DNA of 64,000 nt from Candidula unifasciata. Lineage: Eukaryota; Mollusca; Gastropoda; Stylommatophora; Geomitridae. Position numbers and translations under genes: made by a program. Below are positions 46,601 through 59,300 of the stretch, piece after piece. Position 1 is the first letter of the stretch. The number at the start of each line of letters is the position of its first letter. Location: contig CAJHNH020002700.1 in assembly GCA_905116865.2 (NCBI GenBank), positions 92,501 to 156,500 on the forward strand, read 5' to 3'. Below the pieces are notes generated by a model. The model was not told the DNA's origin. It worked only from the letters and a program-made list of their open reading frames with translations, and ran no database searches.

Positions 46601-49600
46601 ACTCAGAGAAAACAATGGGTACAGTAAAGAAACTGTGGCTTACCATACAATACTTCCAAAAAACAGTGGGTACAGTAAAGAGACTGTGGCCTTACCATAT
46701 AATACACTCAGAGAAAACAATGGGTACAGTAAAGAAACTGTGGCTTACCATACAATACTTCCAAAAAACAGTGGGTACAGTAAAGAGACTGTGGCCTTAC
46801 CATATAATACACTCAGAGAAAAAAATGGGTACAGTAAAGAAACTGTGGCTTACCATACAATACTTCCAAAAAACAGCGGGTACAGTAAAGAGACTGTGGC
46901 CTTACCATATAATACACTCAGAGAAAACAATGGGTACAGTAAAGAAACTGTGGCTTACCATACAATACTTCCAAAAAACAGTAGGTACAGTAAAGAGGCT
47001 GTGGTCTTACATATAATACTCCAAAAGACAACAGTGGGTACAGTAAAGAGACTGTGGCCTTACCATATAATACACTCAGAGATAACAGTGGGAACAATAA
47101 AGGGACCGTTGCCTCATCATATAATATTGCCAAAGACAACAGTGGGTACAATAAATAGACTGTGGCCTTACCATGTAATAATCCCAAAGAAAACATTGGG
47201 TACACTGTAGCCAACCTTCATTGTGGAGATGGCACAACATGTTTGAAAAAAAAAAAGGTGTTGCTCTAGTGTTGTAATGTAAGACATGGCTTTGTAATGA
47301 CTGTCTTTGTATGACAGCAAATCAGGAAAGATTGTAAGGTATTTTCCCATCATCCTCTAAGGTGGAAGAGATGCCTGAGGAAAGCTGCTTACTTGACAAT
47401 CTGAGACCGAGTAAGAAACAATACTTTCAGAGAGACAGTGGGAGCAACACTTTGGGCCAGATTGTTTGAGAAGCAGAAGATTAAATCATTCAGTCATCTT
47501 GTCGGACAACAGCTACAGCACAACAGCTACCAATACAGGCACTACATCTGAGATGATCTAGCATGAAAGGCAGAGCACCCAAAGATAAGATGGACTGATG
47601 ACATTAGGAACATTCTACATCAACACAGAATGACAATAGCCAATGCTAACCATTGAATAATGGATCAGAAGAAGAAGAGGAAGAAGAAGAAGAAGAGGAA
47701 GAAGAAGTGTACTTTGCAGATGCTGTTCTCCTCATGACCAGGTGGAAAAACTTCAGTGTTTTAAAATTTATTCCCTGCAGCTTATATTCGTCTGTCCATG
47801 GGAAGTTAATGTAATCTGTTTATCTTCATGCTGGAAAATAACCACGGCTCCTTATTAGCTTCTGGACTTTCGCAATAATCTTCTGCAAATAAAATGGGTT
47901 CAATTATAAATCTGCAAAAATTCTGTGATTCAGTCAATAAAAACTTAAAGTGGATGGATGCAATCAGCTTTAAATAAACACACTCACAAAAAGATTTATA
48001 GACATTGCGGATAGAATGTAACAACTACATTTTAAAAACTCCAAAGAATTTTGCTTGAATTTTGAAGCATTGAATCCAGCAGGCATGAGCATTCTAGGTT
48101 ACATAAATAAAACTGCCATGAGTTTCATAGGTCAGCACTCTAGTGAGGAAAGCAAGGGTGAAAAGTCAATCCGTATAGAGAAAGCATGAGTGAAAGGGGC
48201 AAAGAACAAAGAAAGGGGAGTATAAATAAGAGTAGCAGTAGTAGTTATAGTATAAGTAGTAGGAAAAGCCCCCTTTTCCACGCCTTCAAACTTATTAGAC
48301 ATGTAGTGCTAGGATACATTTTATAGACCAAATGGCACTCTGTGGGTGTCATGCCAGCCACCTTTACTTCCCAGAACTTTACCAACCACCTGTTCAAGAC
48401 TGAGTCAACCTAGGAGTCAAGGTCATTTGTGAAATTGAAACTCACAATCTTTAGGTTTGCATATGAACATCTAGCCACTATACCACGGCTGCTGCCAATA
48501 ACAGAAGTTTCAGTTTAAACCTTGCTGCAAACAGGTCATCAAATAATGTATGTGTTCCTGTGGCAGAAAACACCCCTGACTGTCCCATTTTAACACTAGT
48601 GAACAAACAATGCATCCTGGCAAAATCCAGAAACCTAAATAAAATGAAAAATGACAGAAAAAGGGAGAATGGCAGATGAATGATGGATGGGAGGATCGTA
48701 AAAATGGTTGTCTGCCTTTGCTTTTTCCAGTGAGAAGTTTGTCATGTACTTCACCAAAGATGGACAGAGGGAAGGCAGTGATAAAAACAACAGTACTATT
48801 TTCACTGTAAGTTATTCATTTATTGCCCATTGTGTTTAATTTTGTCCTAACTCATTGCTTTTATATGTGATTTAAAAAAAAATAAAAAGCTAATGTCTGT
48901 AAAGCGATCCTATTTACGTTTCCCGGCCCAGATTGAGAGTGACATCCCTTGCCATTTATGACTCATTAGGTTACATAACCTCTCCTATGTTGCGGGGGTG
49001 GCAAGTTTTCCTTATTGCCAACGCTTTAATCGTTCCCTCTTCTCTTGTCTTTTCAGCGCTCACTTACATTATTATTTTCAGGTTCTGCTGCCTGCACGAT
49101 GGTTTGGGACTATGGAAACAGCAGATATTTTTCTATTCCTATGTTCCTTCTGAATGCTTTCTCTCAGGAGGAAGCCACCGCCAACGAACGTAGAAATATA
49201 AAAACATCCCAAATTGATACTCAAGAATTGTTGCGCCTGCGGTGTTCCCCCTGCAGTACTTCTTGTACTCAGGTGCCTTGGGCGCCTGAAATAGACTCAC
49301 GACAACACAAAATCCTGAGCAAATGCCAAACCAAGCCCTATCATAACACCCCCGCAACATAGGAGAGTTCATGCGACCCAATGAATTATGAATGGCAAGG
49401 AAAGTCAATCTCATCCCGGGTTGGGAAACTTAAATAGGACCTTTGAAGCTAGGTCATTTATGAAAAACAAACATTGTCACATAAATTGAATAGATGTAAA
49501 GTGATAAGGACCATAATGGAGGCAAACATTGACAATCAGTCAAGAGGCAGGCAGTGGTTAAAACTGGATAGGAACATTAAGAACTAGGCGACCAGCCATC

Positions 49601-50309
49601 TGAGAGAGTGTACAGCCCGTATGAAAGTGAGAGAGAGAGTGAGTTGGAGATAAAACTACAGCTAACCTTGATTGTGTAGATAACATCTGACTGATTTAAA
49701 GGAAAGGACCTTTTGTTTGCAAAATAGGATATAATTAATTTAAAGTATATCTTACATACATTATGATAAGCAGGACATAAATGATACAGGTATTTAGGTA
49801 GATTTATGGGAACCAAGTGTTATAGACACTGTTGAATGGAGGGGGAAATGAGGACAGGAATGGGAGAATAGAAAAATATTATTATAAAAAAGTTGAGAGC
49901 TGAGCGTTTGAGAAGAAGCATACTAAATACATCAGATCATTTTGATTCTCTGAAACTGTACATTCAGAAACTAGAGAAAGAGAAGGAGAAGCAGAAGAAA
50001 TTTAGACTTTTAGTCAGGTTTTGTAAAAATCCAGAGTGGTTGGAACCTATGAACACTGAGCTGACAGGCAAGCCTGCTAGCTGTTGAATCATTACAGCTG
50101 CCAGTTCACTATAAAGATGGATTTTTCATATTTTAGAGTAATTGTTTTGTTTTTTGTTTTTTTGCACAATGGTATTTTTTTAATTTGAAGGGAAGCAATC
50201 ACTAAACACAAATGGGGCAAAGGAATAACTGCTTTCATTCCCTTTAAACAAGATACAAGGGGTTTGATTGACAGCCACATATATGAATATTGTGATGTGA
50301 AAGAGACCC

Positions 50310-50341
<32 letters not shown>

Positions 50342-53300
50342 AACATCCCCAAAACAATTTGCTTTTTTAAATATAATCATACCCACTATGTTTATGCATG
50401 ATGCAGTTGTAGCCAGTACCAAACAAAGCATATACATCGCTTCTTGGCCTTTTCGTTACGATCAAAGTGTAACTCTGCTGCACTGATCTGACCAAAGGCC
50501 TGGGGTCGGTCACAAACCAAGACATGGGTGAAACTCAAACAGCATGAGCTATTAATAAAATTTTTTTTTAAACGAAACAAAAAAACTCATACCAGGCAGT
50601 CTCCCAGTTCAGCTGGATTTACTGAGGTAGTATCCTTCAGGGTATTGGCCACTGCCGGAGAGGTCTTGTCATCAAAAACTTGTTAAGTTCATAAAACAGG
50701 CTTTCTTATGGTGACCTGGTTAAGGTGTGACTAAGTATTTTACAGACTATACACATTTGATATGTAATAACAACATACGGCATTGTTTATTACTTAACAA
50801 TTGTTGCATAATAAAATAATATTTATATTGAGCCCTTCTGATCTCTAAAATGTTTTTGGTTTGTGCGTAAAGTTCAATATTATTTTATATCAGTTTTAAA
50901 TAACAGTGAAGTTTAATTAATGCTGCTTTAAAAAAGGTTGAAATATTTATATTTTGTCTCTTTTGTTGAATGAGAAATAATATGATATTTTTATTATAAA
51001 ATATTTGTCAAATTTCAGGACCTAAACTCAGAAGATATTCGGAAAGATTTGTACTTGGTTGTACAGATTCTGAGGAGAGGTAATTGTTGAATCTTAATTC
51101 TGTATCATTATTAACATCAATTTCTAGGTTTGATGTTAAGCATCATGAGGGAGGAAGAGTCTCTCATGCATTGCTCAGTGGGTAGCACCTGATTACATGA
51201 TTTTCAAACGCAGTTTAAAAAACTGGGGCTGCATTGTCTCGAGGCATCGTGTCCACCTCGAGTGCTAGAGGTCCTGGGTTCAATGCTGGTAAGGGCTGGG
51301 ATTTTTGTCATGTGGACTTGGACTTCTAGTAATTCCCCCTGGTCTCTGGGTAGTCAGATGGGATGCCCATGTGCATTGTAGTGCACGTAAAAAATCCCCT
51401 GGCAGTTGAAAATCGAAAAGAGTCGCCTAACGGTGCTGCCCGGGCAAAATTTGAAGTAAAAAATCTACCCAAAGTATTTCAGGATCCTCGCCGGTGCTAC
51501 AGAGCCTGTGCACTGTGCTGTGCTTCTTCGGACTCAGGCTTGGGTTTTTAAAAAAAAACTGAACACTTATGGGTTACTACCTGTGTGCCGTGATGTTGAT
51601 CTGTTGTTCAAACCTCAAGCCTCAAAAAGTGGTATTTTAGCAATATCTCAACACAGTACTACAATTACATTTGTTTGGGTAGCAATTTTTTTTTTTTTTT
51701 TTTGCATTGGCAGAAATATGAGGGTCATATTGTTTAACCCTACCAGACCGCTGGCCCGGTTTTCCGGGAATTTCTTAACCTGACGCTATACCGCTGGCCC
51801 TAATTTTCGGCTTTTTGCATAGTACGAGTAAAAGATGCATCAAGGACTAAAAATAACCACCCAATCGTTATCAATCCTCTTTGTTAGACATTGCAAACAT
51901 CTGCCCACATGTGTTTGGATTATATTTGTTTTGTTTTACGTGGAAAAATTCCGAAAATTCACAATAAAACGAGCGGCTGATGAACCAAGTTCTAGGCATT
52001 TCACAGTCCAACAGGTGATCGATACTTTGGTTTATTCAGACTCTGTGGAGTGATAATTTCCTAAAGAATACGTTCTTGAAGTGACACTTTCAGTGAGAGC
52101 ACAAATGATGAGGAAAATCCTAAAAATTATAAATCTTCAAATAGATCGATAGTAGGAGAAGGGGGTGTGTCCCTCAAATGGCAATATCTGGTGTTTACTT
52201 TGTGAAACAAAGTTGATCCTGATGAGTGGATTCGCACACAAAGGTGGAATATTGGCGCTAGATAAAAAGTAGGCCTATTTTCTACAATGTCTCCAAGTTT
52301 CATCATATTCTAGCCACTCGTTTGCATGTAACTTATATTTGTGTATATCATGTTGGTTTTTTCGCGGTAATGCCCAGGAGCTCAGGTTATAGGGACAGTT
52401 AGGTTCAGGGCCTCAGGTCTGGTAGGGTTAAGTAAGATAGCCAGTAAATGTGAGGGTCAGATTGCGGCACCCCAAAAGAAGACACACAAATAACTTTTCA
52501 GCTTATAGTGCAATTAGGTCACAACTTATGAAGTTATATAGTGCAGTTAGCTCACAACTTATGAAGTATATAGCCCAGTTACCTCACAACTTATGAAGTT
52601 ATACGGTGCATTTAGCTCACAACTTATGAAGCTCTATAGGGAAGTTAGCTCACAACTTATGAAGCTACTTAATACTGTTAGCTCACAACTTATGAAGCTA
52701 AATAGCCCAGTTACCTCACAACTTATGAAGTTATACGGTGCTGTTAGCTCACAACTTATGAAGCTATATAGCACAATTAGCTCACAACTTATGAAGTTAT
52801 GTGTTGCACTTAGCTCACAACTTATGAAGCTCTATAGTGCAGTTAGATCACAACTTATATAGCTAAATAGGTCAGTTAGCTCACAACTTATAAAGCTATA
52901 TAGTGCAGTTAGCTAACACCTTATAAAGCTATATAGTGCAGTTAGCTCACAACTTATAAAGCTATATAGTGCAATTAGCTAACACCTTATAAAGCTATAT
53001 AGTGCAGTTAGCTCACAACTTATAAAGCTATATAGTGCAGTTAGCTAACACCTTATAAAGCTATATAGTGCAATTACTTCACAACTTATAAAGCTATATA
53101 GTGCAGTTAGCTAACACCTTATAAAGCTATATAGTGCAATTACTTCACAACTTATAAAGCTATATAGTGCAGTTAGCTAACACCTTATAAAGCTATATAG
53201 TGCAGTTAGCTAACACCTTATAAAGCTATATAGTGCAATTACTTCACAACTTATAAAGCTATATAGTGCAGTTAGCTAACACCTTATAAAGCTATATAGT

Positions 53301-56300
53301 GCAATTACTTCACAACTTATAAAGCTATATAGTGCAGTTAGCTAACACCTTATAAAGCTATATAGTGCAATTACTTCACAACTTATAAAGCTATATAGTG
53401 CAGTTAGCTAACACCTTATAAAGCTATATAGTGCAGTTAGCTAACACCTTATAAAGCTATATAGTGCAATTACTTCACAACTTATAAAGCTATATAGTGC
53501 AATTAGCTAACACCTTATAAAGCTATATAGTGCAGTTAGCTCACAACTTATAAAGCTATATAGTGCAGTTAGCTAACACCTTATAAAGCTATATAGTGCA
53601 ATTACTTTACAACTTATAAAGCTATATAGTGCAGTTAGCTAACACCTTATAAAGCTATATAGTGCAATTACTTCACAACTTATAAAGCTATATAGTGCAG
53701 TTAGCTAACACCTTATAAAGCTATATAGTGCAGTTAGCTCACAACTTATAAAGCTATATAGTGCAGTTAGCTAACACCTTATAAAGCTATATAGTGCAAT
53801 TACTTCACAACTTATAAAGCTATATAGTGCAGTTAGCTAACACCTTATAAAGCTATATAGTGCAGTTAGCTAACACCTTATAAAGCTATATAGTGCAGTT
53901 AGCTAACACCTTATAAAGCTATATAGTGCAGTTAGCTAACACCTTATAAAGCTATATAGTGCAGTTAGCTAACACCTTATAAAGCTATATAGTGCAATTA
54001 CTTCACAAGTTATAAAGCGATATAGTGCAATTACCTCACACCTTATGAAGCTGTATAGAGCAATTATTTTACTAATTATGAAGCTGTATAGAGCAATTAT
54101 TTTACTAATTATGAAGCTGTATAGAGCAATTATTTTACTAATTATGAAGCTGTATAGTGCAATTTTGCTCACAGCTTATAAAGATATCAGTTATTTTCAT
54201 CTTATGAAAAAAAAATGTACGACCCATTGGTTACTGGGACCCCGGAAAAGCAAAGAATGGTGACACTGTTATGGTCCAATATGTTATATGAAGGGACTAA
54301 TAAATGAGCTAGCTAAAAAAAAAAAAAAACAACTTTAGGCTATCTAACTGATCATGAATAGTTTTTAGAAACAGCTAGGTGTGATTTGGCTGAAGGTATA
54401 TCTACCACTGAAATATGGAGGAGGAGAAGCAGAATAGGGAGACAGATGTGTTGCCAGACTTTTTTAATAAGCTGTGACCAATTATTTGATGTACAACTAC
54501 ATGTAGACTGATGTTTTCTACACATAAAAGAAAGTCAGTCACATCTGGTATGTTGTTTGCGACAGAAATAATTGAAGGCTTAAAGATGCGCTTTATCTGT
54601 TTGAATTTTATAAAGATATTGTTGAATTATCATTCTTTATCAACCATTTTCAGTCTAATGAGATTTTAGATTTCCAATTATTCTCTTGAAAGCTGAGTTT
54701 CTGACTTTTTATTTTTCAGACCTTTCTGCATACCTAAGCTCTTATTCATAATAAAGCCGCTTGTCTGCCAGCCCAAAAGTTTTATGTTTAATTCTGCACA
54801 TCGTTGTAATAAAAACACCTTGGCTCCCAGCCTAAAATGGGTACTTACAAATATTCTGGAAAATTAAGGTGGCCAATATTATATGACCATATCACCCACT
54901 GAGACTTGATTGATCTATTAAAAACAAAAGGTCCAGCAGTATATGTCTCATTCACCAGTGGTGTAGGAAGGGCCATTTTTTTTTGCTTTACCATAATACA
55001 ACTTTTATCTGTCGAAAGTTGCACATTAAGGCTTGTGCCAACAATTAGCATCTCAGCATAGTAAACTCAGCCAGATAATGCCTCTTTAGTATTTGTAAAT
55101 AATATCTAATTTAGATGCAGACAAACAATAAATTGCACAGCTTATTGCCTGGCATGTTTTGATGTACCTCGTCAGGTGCGTTACTACAGGATAACATCAA
55201 CATAAAACAAAGTGCAACAACTAAATTAATTCCACTGAAATGTAAATGGTCTCTCTCATTGATACATTGTTCGTTTAATCACCAGAAGTCCACAACAGAC
55301 TTATGACTTATCAGAGTAACTTCATATTTATAATTAACTTATCTCCTTCTGTTTTGTGTGTGTGTGTGTTTGTATGGATGAGATACAGCAAAATATGCCT
55401 AGCAGTAAGTTGTGCAATGTATTGTTTTTGTCTGCATTGTTTAAATTCAGAATAGGAAAACGTTTTTTAATATCTGTAATGATAGCGCTTTGTTTGTCTT
55501 TCTGCAGGACGACTGACAACCGAAGGCAATTTTAAGAAAGCAACTAATTTCCAGTATAGACGGCCATGGGGCGTATCTGGTTAGTTGCCACTTGTAGATA
55601 AAAACATTTTGAATTTTTAAATGTTGAACTGTTTTTATTTTTTTATTTTAAATATTTGTAGTACATTTCAAGTTATGTTTTAGTTTTCTACATATTGTGC
55701 AAAATGGCATCTATGGCTTGGTTGGGAACACAGCTTTACAATCCCAGCATACTGGGTGCTCATAGTCAGCTACAGATGATTTAGTAACAGACTGCTTTGC
55801 ATTGGTTTTGATAACTGTGTGAGGGCTGTGTCATTCAGAAGCAGTGGCAAACTACAGAACATAAAATTGCCCATTAAATCCACTCAGTAGCCAGTAAATG
55901 CATTTGGTTTTTGATGTCCCAAAGAGAAAATGCAAGTAACTTTTAAAAAAAAAACATCTTTTGCAAACTGCATTGAAGAGTATTTTGACATTCTTTTGCA
56001 ACTTGACATAAACATTTTTTTGGCGAAAATTGCATGAAAAGAAATGATTTAACTAGGGCTCCCAACTCAGCCTAAAATGGATGTCCTGAAATATTTTAGG
56101 GTATGCACTGAAATGAATGCACCTGATGAGATACTGCAAAAACTTTCAAGCAACATGTAGTACACAGTCTTGTATGTGTCATTATTATTTTGATTTGGAC
56201 ATTGCTAAAAAGGCTATGAACAAAACTAGAAGAGGTCAAATGAGAAATGCAGAAATTACAAGAACTATTGAAACAACACCTGTAATTAAATTCATTGAAA

Positions 56301-59300
56301 AACAAAGACTGGACTGGTTTGGACATTAAATGAGAATGAATCCAATGATGCCAGCAACGAGAGTGTATAAGATGAAAGTAGAAACGCCAAGATGTAGGGG
56401 ACAACCAAGAAAAATAGTGATTTAAGGAGTCACTACCTTGAGACTCCACAACATCACAGAATACCTGGCAACCCAGCGTACTCTAGCTCAGAAACCGATC
56501 TGATCATTTTTAAACTTGTGGTGCTGAGTGGCACAAAGTAGAAAATGGATAAAAGAAAAGACATTGGCGATAAATCAGTTGATACCCATTCCTTGTTAAA
56601 CTAATGGGAATGTAATTTTCCGAATGTATTTGTTTTAATGATTTTAACATTGCTGATAAATCAATTTGAATTTATGAGATTATATTTTCCACTTGATTCA
56701 GTCCTTTGTCTGAGAGACCTGTTTCATATGGACAATGAGCAAGAATACTTTCTTAGAGTACAATGGTAAGTAATAATATATTAAGCATATTTCTTTCATC
56801 CAACAATTTAAAGAGTATATGAAATTCACATTTAACATTTAAAAAAAATAGTTTGATAAACGATACTGTTATTAGGGGGTGTCAAGTGTAAAAGTAAAGT
56901 AAAAGTAAAGATCCCTTTACACGCCCTTAGGCGCATCGGGCATATGGGAAGTGCACCCATATTTTTACAGACCAATCGGCACTCGGTGGGTAATGTGGTC
57001 AGCATTATGCCGGCCGTCTTTACCGTTACTTCCCAGAGACTTCTTAGAGTTATCTAGTAACCATTCTGATGAGATTTGCTTAATTCCAAAGCTGTGCCCC
57101 TCCTTCTCCTCTTTTTTTTCTCCTCTACTTCTCTTCTTTCTCCTTCTGCTCTTCCTCCTCCTTTTCTTTTTCTTCTTCCTCCCCCTCCTTTTTCTCTTCT
57201 TTTTTACCGCCAATGGTGGCATTCTGAGCCCTTGTGGTTCATTGCTGCAGATATCACACACTTTCATTTATTTCTGTGAATGCTATCTCTTTCCAGTTGG
57301 TGACTCTTAAGTGTTTGTAGGTCTGCATGTCTATTTTATCTCCACCATCTTCTTGGTCTACCTCATGGTCGGCTCGTAATCAACTCGTTTATATCCTGGC
57401 AGTGATCTGAGATACCATTATTCTGTTTTAAGATTTGCTACCATCTCAAATGCAAACCTTTGTTCTTATGATGTACATTTGAATCCTTTCCTGTATTTCT
57501 CTAAAGCTATTATTGAACTGTTATTGACATTTTTTTTTTTCAGTGCTGAAAATGAATCTTTTAGCAACATGCATGAGGCACTGATTAAGAAACAAATACA
57601 GATGATAGGCAAGGCTTCATCTGCTGATAAACAGAACCAAGGTAAGTCAGGCATAAAGAGAGTAGTATTCTGACAAAAATAATTCTTTCACACCACAAGT
57701 GCGTAGTAACTGAGATAAGGTTTTTTAAAAACTGGTTACCAGGAATCATTATTTCATTCACAGTTTGTTTTTTGTAATGAGCTTATAACTGATTCTAGAC
57801 TCTCAAATTCTGGTCCATTGGTCTTATGTTCGAATACACATCACATTTGAAAAAAAAAAGGGTCTTTGCTCCTAGATTTATTTCGCCTTAAATAGGCAAC
57901 AAATAAAATACTACTAAGTGAAAGTGGCTGGCTTGATATCGATCACATCATCTATTGCACCAGTCTGGTCTGTTAAAATATGTCACTGTATGCTTGATAT
58001 GCCTCTGGTGTGAAAATGATCTTTTGCTTTAATTTTACCAACCATCTAAAATTCTTGACCTGTAATTTCGAGTTTACTCTTAATGGTCTTCAGTCATTAT
58101 GGCTTTCTTGCTGTTTTCAGTAAGGTTTAGCTGCGTAACTCTGTCGCTGTTGCTGTATTCAGTAAACTGCTATATCTGTATCTTAATAAAGCTAGAGTAC
58201 TGTTATTAAATGAAATTAAACAGCTGTCATTATTTTCAGTGATGCCCAGTTACCGAGGAACTCTGGAGTAGTAACTTTTTCAAACTTATTGAAATCTAAT
58301 AAAAATGGAATTCTACATCTCTAGCTGCGGTCAGTAAAATCCTGTCTATTATGAAACTGCAGCTGTTGTTTTAAAGAACTGTACTACTGTTTGAACTGTT
58401 AGTGAAATTCAGCTACCATGGAACAGGTCAGTTGTCGCTATATGGAATTGTATATTGTTGTTAACTGCCATTACTTCTTGTATTTACCACTTTAGCGGGA
58501 GAGGGGGGGTCTTTGAGCCGTATGGCTAGTGCTGTCGACGGACTGTGCAGGTTGAGATTTTACTTTTGCCCCCCACCGGCAGAAAAACTGCAACCTTACC
58601 AAGAATTTGAACCTGGGTCTCCCACTTGTGAGCCAAGTGTTCCTAATCATTCGGCTAGGCGCTTTCCTGTGAAATAGTGTAACTGTCAATACTTTCAGTT
58701 AACTTCAACTACAATTAATGAACTTTACAGATATCACTATTTTAAATCATTACAGTCACTATGTAACTAAAAATATTTTACTATTTTCAGTGATAATTAA
58801 TTGCTGTATAACTCTACAGTTATCACTGTTTTTTGTATTGTGTGGTCACATTATATATCACGTCACAAAAACAAAGTTTTGCATATGAGGTGTTAATCAA
58901 TCAGAAGACAGAATAATGGTATAATAAATCATTTTAAATATTCCCTGGAATAGATAATACATTATAGTAATCATAATTATTTAAAAAACATGATTAAAAT
59001 ATATTACAGTTTCTAATCTATACAACCTGTTAAAACCAGTGCATAATCTATGCAGTATTAAATAACCACAAGTAATTGACAACCAGTAAAATACATTACT
59101 GAAATAGAAAAATCTCTGTACACTTTCTCTTTGACTTACGAATTATGCAACTTAAAAGCATCTGTACTTATGACAACAACAAAATTAATAAAAGAAATAA
59201 GAAAGAAAGAAAGATAACAACATTGGTAGAATCAGAAAGTTTGCGGCACTGATGCCTAGAGGGCAGCTTGTTCTTGACATCAGAATTTGTTTGATTCTGC

